The notes: generated by a model not told the origin, from the sequence alone. Numbered from the stretch's first letter, positions 49,370 through 59,265 are shown. The stretch: DNA of 64,000 bases from Arenicola marina (GCA_964019135.1 OZ025253.1:38118548-38182547), one strand, 5' to 3'. Numbers and translations are program-made.

Positions 49370-49555
49370 TACAGAATACCGAACAGCGCACCGGCGCGCA
49401 GGGATATAAAGCCGGCCACCAACTTCTGCTCCGGTGAACAAATTTGTTTCGCACCGGATGGCCCACAGGCTTTCAGGATTTAAATTCAAGACAGATACTT
49501 ATTTGACATGCAGAAGAGATTGGTAATATAAAAATTACAGAACATATTGTTTTAA
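49370..49555. repeat. TATA-containing repeat beside gene C exon 2
   Basis: Close match to 18885-19080 in the same place of gene A. It includes GCGCAGGGATATAAAGCCGG and CAGGCTTTCAGGATTTAAAT, then TCAAGACAGAT. Confidence 0.85.
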
Positions 49556-49839
49556 ATGTAATAACAGACCACCACGTTTTGAGTCGACAAACTTACCTTT
49601 GTCTTCGATTCCAGAGCCGCTCATCTCTGGTCTGTCATCTATCGACAAGGCCCCTGGCGGCACGTTAAGGTTGGCGTAGATTGCGCCGGGTCCTTTCGTC
49701 ACTTTCGGAGTGTTGACGGACACGGCGGCGGTGACTTCGCCAGGGTTGGTGACAAAAATCTTGCCGGTAGGGAATCCCCCCAAGGTCGGGTCCTCCATAA
49801 AACCCATCACAAAGTCCGTGCCTCCGGCGCAGCGACCCA

Positions 49840-51242
49840 CTTCGGCGGCGGGGAAGGGGGGAAGAAATTTGTGAAGGGGTGGGGGGGGGGGGGGGGGGTG
49901 GGGGGGAGGGTCGTTCTTTTGTGGTGTTTGGTTTTTTTAGGGGGGTAAGGGAGTTTTTAAGAGAGGGAGTGATGAGCGAATGTGGAGTGTACGTATTTAA
50001 CTGGATGCTATGTTAAATTTTGCAAACCTGGCAAAGCAAACTTTTTTTTCAATTTCAACTATTGTCCCGCTGTGTGGCGTTTTTGTGATATGGAACATAT
50101 GCGTAAGATTGAACTCCTACAATGGCGTGCATTTAAGCAGGTTTTCATTTAGTGATTTGGGATCGGAATAAACGGAGTTCATGAAGTTTGACAATGGTAG
50201 CTGCAAGCTTCGAATATTAACGACCGCAAAGACAATCTTTTTTTTAAGATTGCTAAATTTCGGAGCCAGAAGCGTGAATACTATTGGTTATGCGTCAATG
50301 GGTAACGAAGGATTTTTATGGAATTTGAAGAGCTAAGCAACTTGGCAAACATGTATACCCTTTAATTTGTGCCAGTGATTGCAGACAACATTGTATGAAA
50401 AACGTTATGTCGGTGGGTTCAAATAAAGGGGTAGCAATTAAAGTAAGGGTTACCCCTTAGCATTAAGCGGTGCTCCTTGCAGGTTAAACAATTAATCAGA
50501 GCCAGAAGGGCCATTGTGGTGATAGTAGGGCTCAGTGCTTTAGTTGTAAACGGGTATTTCTCGCATATACTTATCCAGTATTGCGTTTGGCGGGCGCCTC
50601 TGCCTCTCATCCGTTCAATGAGTCACAAACCAATATTTGTTGCCCGATGTTAATTTCCCAAACGCTGATATCACAGCGCCGTATATGATAAAAAAAATAT
50701 ATAATAAATAAATAAAAATAGGTTAGTAATACATAGCTCGTTGTGGGCACATGGCTCCAATAAGCGTTGTTCATTTTCGTTTTCCAACGTCAGCGTTATC
50801 TCACATGGATTTGTTGACTGCAATTTGTGATGATAGCTCACCTAGCGCGAACACTGTTTTGCATGGTGCTGACATTGATTGCTTGAAGGGGAACTCTGGG
50901 TTATATGTGACAGTATGAAGAAACGTTGGATTCACGTTTGAAATGCATCTCTCATACCTTGTCCGCAGGTTTTGAAAAAACACGATCACGAGGCGTTACA
51001 TTGTGCGTTAGCGTTTTATGGACAAATACGAGTCTCATTTCCGGTTGACAATGATAACATGACATGAGATGTTGAGATTTATGTACATAATTAGGATAAT
51101 GAAAACATAACAACAATTGCATCTCTTTAAACATTTAACCCCATTGACAAGGTGGATAATCCACTGTTTTTGGGTCCTTGCTTAAATTGCAGCATTCTTT
51201 ATCAATGGAATATAAGCGGAGTTCGGAATTGGCTTGCATTGC
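49840..51242. other. upstream of gene C exon 2
   Basis: G-rich block at 49850-49910 (pyrimidine tract of the exon 2 acceptor on the minus strand), then AT-rich DNA. I searched for a signal-peptide exon like those of A and B and found none that fits in phase. Confidence 0.5.
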
Positions 51243-51768
51243 TGTCACGACGTGAACAAAAAAGGTCTCAATGCTCATTAATAATAATAATATTTAATAT
51301 GACATAATATTGGCAATGTATACCTTAGATATAATGGGGCGTTATATTTGCACGGTTAGCCTGGTTTGGGGCAAAGTCATAGTCACTCTCCTGACTGCTT
51401 CTGGGCAGCCGTGATGTGTCCGGGTGGATCACAGACTCCAGTTATGCCGACGCCGACCGGAAACAGGAAAACTGCTGTCGACCTTCTAGATGGCTGTTGG
51501 TGGACTGTCGCGGCACTGTCATCATCGACGAACGGAGATACCACCCCACTACAAAGGGGCGTCTCCAGGCGGCGCGGTGATAGGTCACTCCCATGATAAA
51601 CGCACCATCGACCGCACTGAGCTAATCAATAGCGGCTGCTGAGCATATGGCCACTCCCAGAACGATCTCACCATCGACCGATTTGAGCTCAACTCAACTC
51701 AACAGTCACTGCTGAGTTTAAGAAACTGACATTACAAATGGAGTAAACTGGTAATCAAGTTTATGACA
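51243..51768 (-). repeat. 3' LTR (526 bp, carries a 199 bp deletion)
   Basis: Aligns to 55816-56540 with one substitution seen (G/A at 51411 versus 55979) and one gap. The 199 bases after GGTGATAGGTCA in the other LTR are missing here, and the deletion ends at a similar GGCCA, which suggests slippage between short repeats. Confidence 0.92.
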
Positions 51769-51785
51769 ATTACCCCCCCTTTAAA
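51769..51785 (-). other. polypurine tract
   Basis: On the minus strand TTTAAAGGGGGGTAAT lies directly before the TGTCATAAAC start of the 3' LTR, where plus-strand DNA synthesis is primed. Confidence 0.75.
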
Positions 51786-51967
51786 CCATTTACAAGTAAT
51801 GTATACCTAGTCGGTATAATTAATTAAAATGTTTAACGATAGTATATTCCAAAAGTTCTCGACTACACGCTGTTACATCGACACTTGTGACAAATGAGAA
51901 ACAAAGTAATCCATACTATCAGTTATTATTAATATCGTAGATATTCAATCACATTTCTTATATTATT

Positions 51968-52306
51968 TCACATGCAACACCCTCGGCTGAGGAAATCAGC
52001 TCCTAAGTTTTCGCGACCTTTTATGGACACTAGCCGGAAGCGAAACTCTTGTAAGGCTAAGGCCCATCGCATTACTCGTTTGTTAGTCGCCTGTTTCGTG
52101 TTTATATACAATAGGGGCTTGTGGTCAGTGTGGATCTCAAATTCTTGCCCATAAAGATAATATTCGAATTTTCGAGTCCCCCACACAATCGCTAAACATT
52201 CCTTCTCAATAGCAGAATAGTTACGTTCCCTGGGCAACAGCTTTCTACTAGCATAGGCCACTGGGAACTCTGTTCCTTCCACTTCTTGCATCAATACGCT
52301 ACCCAA
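51968..52306 (-). pseudogene. Gmr1-like pol remnant: RNase H
   Basis: 112 codons of Ty3/gypsy RNase H: GSVLMQEVEGTEFPVAYASR, YSAIEKECLAIVWGTRKFEY, FEIHTDHKPLLYIN, then ENLGADFLSRG close to the terminal stop. The first catalytic Asp (TDAS segment) is missing because the deletion junction lies just before it. The conserved Glu (IEKECLA) and the Asp of HTDH and the Asp of GADFLSR are present. It joins the upstream frame out of phase. Confidence 0.85.
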
Positions 52307-54896
52307 TGCCCACTCGACTGAACACCGTCACCATGGCTTCAGCTACATCGATCGTACAGATAGACTTCAGAGGCACTGCTTCAGCATACCTAGAAGCATA
52401 ATCAACAATAGTGAGGATATATCTGTGTCCTCGACCAGACATAGGATGTATCGGACCGACCAGATCCATTGCCACACGTTCAAAGGGAATTCCAATCGAC
52501 GGCATCTTGCCTAACGGAACCTTAGGCACCCTACCCTTATCGATAGTCTTTTGGCATATATCACAGGAAGCGCAAAATCGGGAAACATCACCCGATATCC
52601 CCGGCCAAAAGAACTGCGTGAGCACCCTCTGCAAGGTTTTGGTGACACCAAGGTGTCCTGACAATAGGCCTTCATGTGCTACTCGAAGGATTTTCTCTCT
52701 GTAAACCTTAGGGACTACTAGCGTTAACGGTCCAGTCCCCCTTTCGAGATCACTACGATCACGCAATTGCCTACACAACCAACCTTTGTGTACTAACCAA
52801 ATGTATTTTGTGTCTTTTGTATCATCCATATTTCGTGCTTTTTCCCACAATCGGGTAAGCGATGTGTCCTCCTTCTGAGCCTGACTCAGATCAGTTGTTT
52901 TAACTTCGGGAAGACTAGAAGTTACCTTAAGTTCCTTCAGCCCCTTCTCGCTTTGTGATTGGGCTCTCGTGGTGACCGCACAAATATCGCTGTCTGACCC
53001 TACAAGGTCACTCTCTAGCGAGTCCTCGAGATAACCCTCCTCGCATTGACTCTCCTGCCAAGAGCAGGGTTCATCCTCCGGCTCCAGCTGAAACTTAGCT
53101 GCGTTCCTAGGCTGCCAGAGTAAATCGGGATCCCCTGGATCGCGAGCCGTAACGACGTTACCAATCACCACATCACAGATAGGGTTCGGTATGCATAATG
53201 CATTGACTTTCCCACACAGATACGGAGAATCAATTTCAACTTCTGCGACCTGAAACTTTCGTCTAGTGCCGTCCATCAACACGACGGTCTGTTGTTCACC
53301 AGTGAACTGAGTCGACTTGACTAGATCAGCCTTGACGACACACGTACTACAGCCTGTATCCCTGAGTACCGATACCGGGATATCACCAGACAAACGTCCC
53401 GATACAACAGGCAACTGCTTTATGAGTGAGTCGACTTCGTCACAAGACATACCCAACTCACAAACTCGTTCTAGCGATTCACAAGTTTCCTGCCGACATG
53501 CCAACACTTCGGGTTTTCTTGGCAACTCGACACAAGCTCCCAATCCACCTTTGATCTTAGTATCAGTATCCTCCACCTCCTTTTCAGGTTTACTTAACTG
53601 CCTACTACGAGGTCGCCAGACCCACTCTCCCTCGATCTCCGCACTGGCACACGGAGGAGTAGAAATCGGTTGACCCAGAGTAGCGAGGGCTTGGCCGGAA
53701 TGGAGTTTCATTGGACAATTCCGGATGAAATGTTTGGGATCCCCACACTTGTAGCACCCTTTCACATATGGGTTAGCATTAGAATGCTTGGGTTTCCCTA
53801 ACTGAGGCCCTGTTGACCGATCTATCCGATCACTTCCCGGCTGTTTCTTATCACGTGGAATAGGTTTCGACCTTTGACCTTGATCTAGACCCTCTCCATT
53901 TGGCCCTTGGCGCCCAGACCTCGATGGTACTGTGAATGACGCCAATCCATGAGCGGACACATACCGTTCTGCCCACTTCACTACTTCTTTCACCGAATCA
54001 CCATCTTTCTCCTTGATGTAAGTGATTAAGTCCTTATTGCAACATTTAATGAACTGTTCCTTCAACAATAATTCATATAAACCTTCGAAGGATTTCGTAA
54101 TCTTCGAAAGATCAATCCACCGATCAAAAAGATTACTCAGTCTAGCCAGAAACTGTTCCGGTGTTTCACCCTTATCTGGCCTACTAGACCGAAAACTCCG
54201 TCGGAACCCTTCTCTGGTCAACCTGAATCTTCTCATTAAGACATCCTTAACTTTTAAGTAATCCATGGAATCACTCACACTCATGCGATGAACAGTATCA
54301 AGAGCTTTTCCTTTTAGTAAGGAGCTTAGATAAATGGACCACTGATTGGATGGCACGTTTTGACACTTTGCTACCATCTCGAATCGTGAGATAAACGCAT
54401 CAAAATTGTCCTTATCCTCATCAAACTGGGGTAGATGGAAAACAGGACTGCCTGTCCCAAGGACCGGGTTACCATGACCCGAATCTTCTGCAGATTCCTG
54501 CTTGATCTTGAGACTAGATTCGGTCAATCTTACTTCCTTTTCTATCCTCAATTTCTCTAATTCGAATTCGTGAGCCCTCTCACGGTCGGCCTTCATCCTT
54601 TCAGCTTCGCGCTCAGCTCTCTCGGCATCGCGCTCAGCTTTATCTCTCTCGGCCTCGCGCTCGGCCTTAGCTCTCTCGGCCTCGCGCTCAGCCTTAGCTC
54701 TCTCGGCCTCGCGCTCAGCCTTAGCTCTCTCTCTCTCGGCCTCGCGCTCAGCTCTTTCTCTCTCGGCCTCGCGCTCAGCCTTAGCGTCCGCCGCCGATTG
54801 AGAGACGAAGGAGTTTAAACCCCCTCCCTCAAGACCCATCTCTCTGCCCAAGGCTATAAAGGCCTTACGTTCCTCCACGAGATTAACTCCTGCCAT
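52299..54896 (-). CDS. Gmr1-like gag-protease-integrase (partial) polyprotein
   Basis: 865 codons. Residues about 35-110 form a highly charged coiled coil of Ala-Glu-Arg-Glu repeats. Residues about 150-330 are the capsid, with a SCAN-like helix region (VKDVLMRRFRLTREGFRRSF, ETPEQFLARLSNLFDRWIDL); the vertebrate SCAN domain is known to derive from Gmr1-like gag. The zinc knuckle CYKCGDPKHFIRNC is at about 380. The protease active site VLRDTGCSTCVV is at about 510-520. The integrase H2C2 finger (HEGLLSGHLG...CASCDIC) is at about 740-790, followed by the first catalytic Asp (VAMDLVGP, about 811). The frame then stops at 52299 before the second Asp and the Glu. The ATG at 54894-54896 has no in-frame Met upstream within the leader. 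It makes virus-like-particle gag at most; the 5' two thirds look undamaged. Confidence 0.88.
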   Translation of the reverse strand: MAGVNLVEERKAFIALGREMGLEGGGLNSFVSQSAADAKAEREAERERAEREAERERAKAEREAERAKAEREAERAKAEREAERDKAERDAERAEREAERMKADRERAHEFELEKLRIEKEVRLTESSLKIKQESAEDSGHGNPVLGTGSPVFHLPQFDEDKDNFDAFISRFEMVAKCQNVPSNQWSIYLSSLLKGKALDTVHRMSVSDSMDYLKVKDVLMRRFRLTREGFRRSFRSSRPDKGETPEQFLARLSNLFDRWIDLSKITKSFEGLYELLLKEQFIKCCNKDLITYIKEKDGDSVKEVVKWAERYVSAHGLASFTVPSRSGRQGPNGEGLDQGQRSKPIPRDKKQPGSDRIDRSTGPQLGKPKHSNANPYVKGCYKCGDPKHFIRNCPMKLHSGQALATLGQPISTPPCASAEIEGEWVWRPRSRQLSKPEKEVEDTDTKIKGGLGACVELPRKPEVLACRQETCESLERVCELGMSCDEVDSLIKQLPVVSGRLSGDIPVSVLRDTGCSTCVVKADLVKSTQFTGEQQTVVLMDGTRRKFQVAEVEIDSPYLCGKVNALCIPNPICDVVIGNVVTARDPGDPDLLWQPRNAAKFQLEPEDEPCSWQESQCEEGYLEDSLESDLVGSDSDICAVTTRAQSQSEKGLKELKVTSSLPEVKTTDLSQAQKEDTSLTRLWEKARNMDDTKDTKYIWLVHKGWLCRQLRDRSDLERGTGPLTLVVPKVYREKILRVAHEGLLSGHLGVTKTLQRVLTQFFWPGISGDVSRFCASCDICQKTIDKGRVPKVPLGKMPSIGIPFERVAMDLVGPIHPMSGRGHRYILTIVDYASRYAEAVPLKSICTIDVAEAMVTVFSRVGIG

Positions 54897-55797
54897 GATA
54901 TAATAGGACTAGGCACCGGGCAGTTAGGTAACCACAAATGGCTTGATTGCCTACGAACCTCCTTATATAACGACTGAGAACCTCGCCTTCACCTGTACAA
55001 TTCCCGTGGCAAGGGAACACACTGCCCCAATGGGGATTCGGCAGGACCGACCACGGCGGCCTACCTCTCGTACCGAAGTACCGTGAACGCAAACACTAGA
55101 GCTCACATCTACCCTAGTTAGCAACCACCTACACACAGCATCTTGCTGTATCGCACCTAGGGGATTTCCGATTACGTCCACCCAGCTTTTGTAAACGCTG
55201 GCCAAATTCACGGGTCTGGGCAACCCAAAACCCCGTGCACGTCCACTAGGGCTACGCTAACCTATACAAAGATTAGCTACATCCGTCACAAATAACAGAC
55301 GTACACACCTATGGACCGTTGAGTGTCAATTTTACATGTATGCCTGTAAAATACTGGTATCCACCCAAATTGGGGTCAAACCACTACCGCTATGGCGCTC
55401 TGTTTCAGAAAACACGGATCCGCAACCCACTCAGCACCAATAGCACACACTCAACACATGGAGCAAACGACAGCGATGGCTCCACCGAGACTACCCACTA
55501 ACATAACCAGTAACTGGCTAATAACGACACAGACAACCCTCAACGACGCTACGTCATTATGTAAAGAAAACAGCACAAAAGGGGGCGGGATCACATAACC
55601 AGGCGACAAACAACTCGTAATGAAACGGCCTACCTTTACTGGTCTCGCAGTCCTTGCTTGAATATCCACGCCAAGTCGGGTTAGGCCAGGAGCACATTCC
55701 AGCTGAGAGTGCAACTACTGAAATCTTCAAGCAAGCATGTAAGTTTCATTAGACATTCGCTTTACTCAACACGTCGCGTACAATTTAACACAATCTC
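54897..55797. other. untranslated leader of the retrotransposon
   Basis: About 900 bases between the primer site and the gag start, with no open frame of note. Long leaders of this kind usually hold packaging signals. Confidence 0.55.
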
Positions 55798-55815
55798 GGC
55801 GGAACCTCCAGAAAT
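55798..55815 (-). other. primer binding site, tRNA-Gln type
   Basis: Adjacent to the 5' LTR the minus strand reads TGGAGGTTCCGCCGAGAT two to three bases after the LTR end. It is complementary, with one mismatch, to the 3' end of animal glutamine tRNA (…ATCTCGGTGGAACCT plus CCA). Confidence 0.7.
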
Positions 55816-56540
55816 TGTCACGACGTGAACAAAAAAGGTCTCAATGCTCATTAATAATAATAATATTTAATATGACATAATATTGGCAATGTATACCTTA
55901 GATATAATGGGGCGTTATATTTGCACGGTTAGCCTGGTTTGGGGCAAAGTCATAGTCACTCTCCTGACTGCTTCTGGACAGCCGTGATGTGTCCGGGTGG
56001 ATCACAGACTCCAGTTATGCCGACGCCGACCGGAAACAGGAAAACTGCTGTCGACCTTCTAGATGGCTGTTGGTGGACTGTCGCGGCACTGTCATCATCG
56101 ACGAACGGAGATACCACCCCACTACAAAGGGGCGTCTCCAGGCGGCGCGGTGATAGGTCAACTGGTGATAGCGCTACCACGATCTGGAATGCCCACAGGA
56201 AACGGCAGAGTCCAGAAGCTACAAAGACGTAGCAGCCTAGCGTCCTAAACTCCGAAGCGCTCGTAGGGATCGTCTTGACGACATCGGATGTTCTGTCGTC
56301 GCCTGTCCTGAGGTAGTCTGTCCACTCCGATGTGGATGCAGTACTTATACCGATGGCCACTCCCATGATAAACGCACCATCGACCGCACTGAGCTAATCA
56401 ATAGCGGCTGCTGAGCATATGGCCACTCCCAGAACGATCTCACCATCGACCGATTTGAGCTCAACTCAACTCAACAGTCACTGCTGAGTTTAAGAAACTG
56501 ACATTACAAATGGAGTAAACTGGTAATCAAGTTTATGACA
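55816..56540 (-). repeat. 5' LTR (725 bp)
   Basis: Full-length LTR; the extra 199 bases (about 56162-56360) are absent from the other copy. Ends TGTCA...TGACA. Confidence 0.92.
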
Positions 56541-56545
56541 ATTGC

Positions 56546-57207
56546 ACATCTACTGATATTGACAGATCGGACATTCGATTCAAATTAAATTAAATTCGAA
56601 TCTAGAGATAATTTCAAATATAATTGTAGATTTGTACTTCGTTTGTACGCAGTTCGCCATTTTGGGCAGCTGCGTCTCTACCGTCCCTTACTAAATATAG
56701 GCTGGCAGGTAGTACAAGTGACTACTAAAGAGATTGCAAGAGTGTCATCCACTATTGGATGATCTAATGACCTGTCACCGTCAATAACCCGAAGCAAACG
56801 CAAAACAGAAATCCGTGTTAAATATCAAAGCAGTAAATATATCGTCATCGTGTGTTGAATTCATTAGAACAATTCCAAATTATGATGGACAATATATGGT
56901 TTGGAGGAAACCATGAAACACGTCCAAAGCTCCCTGTGCGTCGTTTGGACCAATGCACCTACGTTGGGTCCTAGGAAGATATGGCCTGTGGTTCATGAAT
57001 GAGACGAACTTGTGAAAAATCATTCCTTCAATGTTGGCAGGTAGATTCTGACGATTGTGCTTGCAATTCTATGGGAATTTAATAGACGACATGACAATAG
57101 TCGTATTACGATATTACTGTTTATCACAAGGTCACTTTGTATTCCACGTAACTACATCTGCTTATGTTTGTTTGTTATTAACACCATTGTTGTCCCTTAA
57201 GTTACAG
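56546..57207. other. no gene recognised
   Basis: AT-rich spacer between the retrotransposon and gene D. No earlier exons of D are visible. Confidence 0.5.
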
Positions 57208-58016
57208 GTTTAGTGCCTGGTTATACGGACAGACAACTGTGTCATCCTACGCCCTTAACCTCAGCCCCTCCCCCGGCGCCTGAACCTTGATTCATTGGGC
57301 AGCTCCATTGAAGGCGTGGGAAATGACGTGGGTAGCTTTTTCATGACTTTTAACTATGTTTTTAAAAATTAGCCGGAATTCTACGTCATAATGCGTTTCC
57401 TTAACTAATTCGTAATGTATGGCTATGGTATATTACACAAGAAAGATCTGGTTTTTGGTCATTTATATCTCTGTCCAATGATGAAACTCTGATGCAATGC
57501 TCCGTATTATTATATTATAGCATTATTTTCCCGCGAACATCGACAAATTTACCAAATTGTTCATAAATATTACTTATTATTCAGACAAAGCCACTTCATA
57601 ATTTTCTATCACCCCGAAACAATTATGTAAATCGTACTTATTTTTTTGCACTATGAGGCCCCACTCCATGAGCCGTGCAATCTATGGTTTATTGCCCTCA
57701 TGCTGCTGTGAGGGCGTTAATATACTATGTCACCATTAAGGATTAAGCAATGGCTTTGTTTAGATTTCATCCTACAGCTGTTAAGATGGTGTCCTGCAGT
57801 CTAGGTGGCACTTACCAGGCTGCGAATGACCATGGAGCCCGCCGCGCCTGTCTCTCCGCCCGGGGTTCAAGCAAGTGCGTCCTAATGTGCTCCAATGCAG
57901 TAGCCTGGTGCCGGGGCTTCGAGTTCAGCCGATCGACAGATATCTGATGTCTGTTAGCCTACATCGGCTGCACCTCCACCCCTCAGATGGGAACCTCCGT
58001 CTGGGTCAAGGTCTAG
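57208..58016 (+). pseudogene. gene D: 3' fragment of an IgGFc-binding-like / PAN paralog
   Basis: Only the equivalents of exons 7 and 8. Exon 7 begins after an acceptor (AAGTTACAG) and reads RFSAWLYGQTTVSSYALNLSPSPGA, then TGA at 57281-57283 where gene B has a Cys codon, with a one-base loss soon after. Exon 8 (about 57790-58016) reads HGARRACL, CVLMCSNAVAWCRGFEFSR, then TGA at 57945-57947 in place of a conserved PAN cysteine, then CLLAYIGCTSTPQMGTSVWVKV and TAG. Exon 8 shares with B the GCTS insertion absent from A and C, so D is the sister of B. It is a dead fragment, about 7 kb from the nearest exon of C and divergent from it. Confidence 0.82.
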
Positions 58017-58829
58017 AAGAACAGTTACAGAATACAGAATTTTCTTAAAGGCGGTTTTTGAGACGTATTTATTTCAGTCGGGATTTTTTTCTGAGCCAGT
58101 GACATGTTTCTGTTGACGTTGTGCAGCAATGCATCCCTGTCGTCCTGTTTGTCATCAACTCGCTTAAATGCCTATTACTTGTCACTTCTGAGCGATCGAT
58201 ATCTGTGTTCGTTTCACCCCACAAGCGTTTGTGTCAAGTTGTCTCTTTGTCCGTGAGAAATACGAATCGCTCTAACAAGACACATGGGGACATCCAGAGA
58301 GTATTTTAAGGGCAGTTGCCGTTTTCTCACCAGATGCCATATTTCTTTAGACTCTGCTGCAATTACCTATTCGTAGTTCTTTTTGTTCACATCGCGGTCG
58401 ATTTCTTGCAATGTCGGATACACGCCTTCGATTAACGCCCTAGCTTCAGTGTCGCGTCCCCCGACAAATCCGGGCTCTCCTTTCCCTTCTCTCCGTGAGA
58501 CATGAGACTCAATGAGGACGTTGCGCAAGAAAGGTAAATCGGAGAAAGCGGATTGGCCGGTGTAGCATAACAAGTAGTCCCCCATTACAGCGTGCCCCCC
58601 CCCCCCCCCTACAGTTCGGGTATTCGCGTGGGGAATGCTGAGATGATCAAGTGTCCCCATAGCTTAGAATACGATCCACACGAATGACCGACTGCCTCCT
58701 TGGTTGTAACTCATAATGGCTTGTTTGTAACTATATAATTACAACAAACTCAGCTGCAAGCCCATCGTCTTTCGGAAAGAATGCCAACCAACAAACATTC
58801 AAATGGTATGAATCTTTGATTAAACAGAT
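58017..58829. other. unassigned; one open frame on the minus strand
   Basis: A 97-codon frame (58660-58367, minus) reads GDYLLCYTGQSAFSDLPFLR, then VLIESHVSRREG. It crosses a run of 14 G/C and has no recognisable splice border, so I cannot call it a gene. Confidence 0.35.
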
Positions 58830-58834
58830 TTTTT

Positions 58835-59265
58835 TTTTTTAATATAATTCTTTATTTTATCAAGGCACAGAACAGACAGTATACAGTACACGATAAACGA
58901 GCAGCACACCCCCAAAACATTATACAGTACCCCAAAAGGGATATATAGGATATGGTTATTTTCATCCTGCAGAAAATATCAGCACCTCCAGTCATACAGT
59001 GACAAGAAACTTTTCAAGACCCTCCCATTTTAACTTATACATTTGGCTTCATTTTCCACCAGGGGTTCTTTCGCTTATATAATATTCTACAGAGTACAAC
59101 TGTTTCAACATACGAAACCCTTGCTTTACATTAAACTTATCTCCCAAACAGAAAATTTGATTTCGAATATATATTATATTATTTGAGAAACACATCATAA
59201 CCATACAATAGATCATTAATGCCCCTTGCCATGGCCTTAAGATAACGCGGATGCAGGTGAAAATT
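58835..59265 (-). mobile_element. probable retroelement 3' end with poly(A) signal
   Basis: On the minus strand the block ends AATAAAGAATTATATTA followed by a run of about 10 A (plus-strand T run at 58831-58840), like a LINE 3' terminus. Upstream, broken frames read FNVKQGFRMLKQLYSVEYYI and KPNVYKLKWEGLEKFLVTV. I do not recognise the family with certainty; a processed copy of an unknown gene is the alternative. Confidence 0.4.

Larger units (their letters stand above)
40719..49839 (-). pseudogene. gene C: IgGFc-binding-like / PAN paralog, disrupted
   Basis: Recognisable minus-strand exons: exon 2 (49839-49597, GRCAGGTDFVMGF, IFVTNPGEVTAAVSVNTP), exon 3 (42998-42850, VQAMNAGAYDVDGFRVPPV), part of exon 4 (about 42240-42133, FDFGILAPYDTTDVTIDL, then stop), exon 7 (41817 to about 41340, YGQKYKESYALDLNPSP, then Thr/Ser-rich repeats) and exon 8 (40981-40719). 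It is closest to gene A, including conserved intron-2 sequence beside exon 2. A signal-peptide exon was not found. The end of exon 4 and all of exons 5 and 6 are missing: only about 300 bases separate exon 4 from exon 7. A MITE sits at the start of exon 4, a one-base gain breaks the repeat region near 41560, and a one-base loss near 40765 replaces the usual GTSIW ending. A normal product is not possible. Confidence 0.8.
51243..56540 (-). mobile_element. Gmr1-like Ty3/gypsy LTR retrotransposon, internally deleted
   Basis: Complete insertion with two LTRs, TG...CA ends and a 5 bp target duplication ATTGC (51238-51242 and 56541-56545). Coding is on the minus strand, so the 5' LTR is 55816-56540. 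The primer site follows it directly and the purine tract precedes the 3' LTR. The domain order is gag, protease, first half of integrase, RNase H. Integrase before RNase H is the Gmr1 arrangement (PR-IN-RT-RH), unlike usual gypsy elements. Most of the integrase catalytic core and all of reverse transcriptase are missing between 52300 and 52310, so this copy cannot transpose by itself. Confidence 0.88.

Noticed and set aside
50801-50989. Candidate signal-peptide exon for gene C (MQNSVRA before a GTGAG)
   Set aside because: Wrong splice phase (2 instead of 1) and no hydrophobic core.
51366-51596. Open frame inside the LTR, repeated at 55939-56232
   Set aside because: Short LTR frame with no domain; present only because both LTRs are nearly identical.
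54570-54818. Plus-strand Leu/Ser-rich frame
   Set aside because: Antisense shadow of the Ala-Glu-Arg coiled coil of gag.
58367-58660. Minus-strand frame with GDYLLCYTGQSAF, faintly like the start of a caspase small subunit
   Set aside because: No catalytic motif, no further caspase sequence, a homopolymer run inside and no splice borders.
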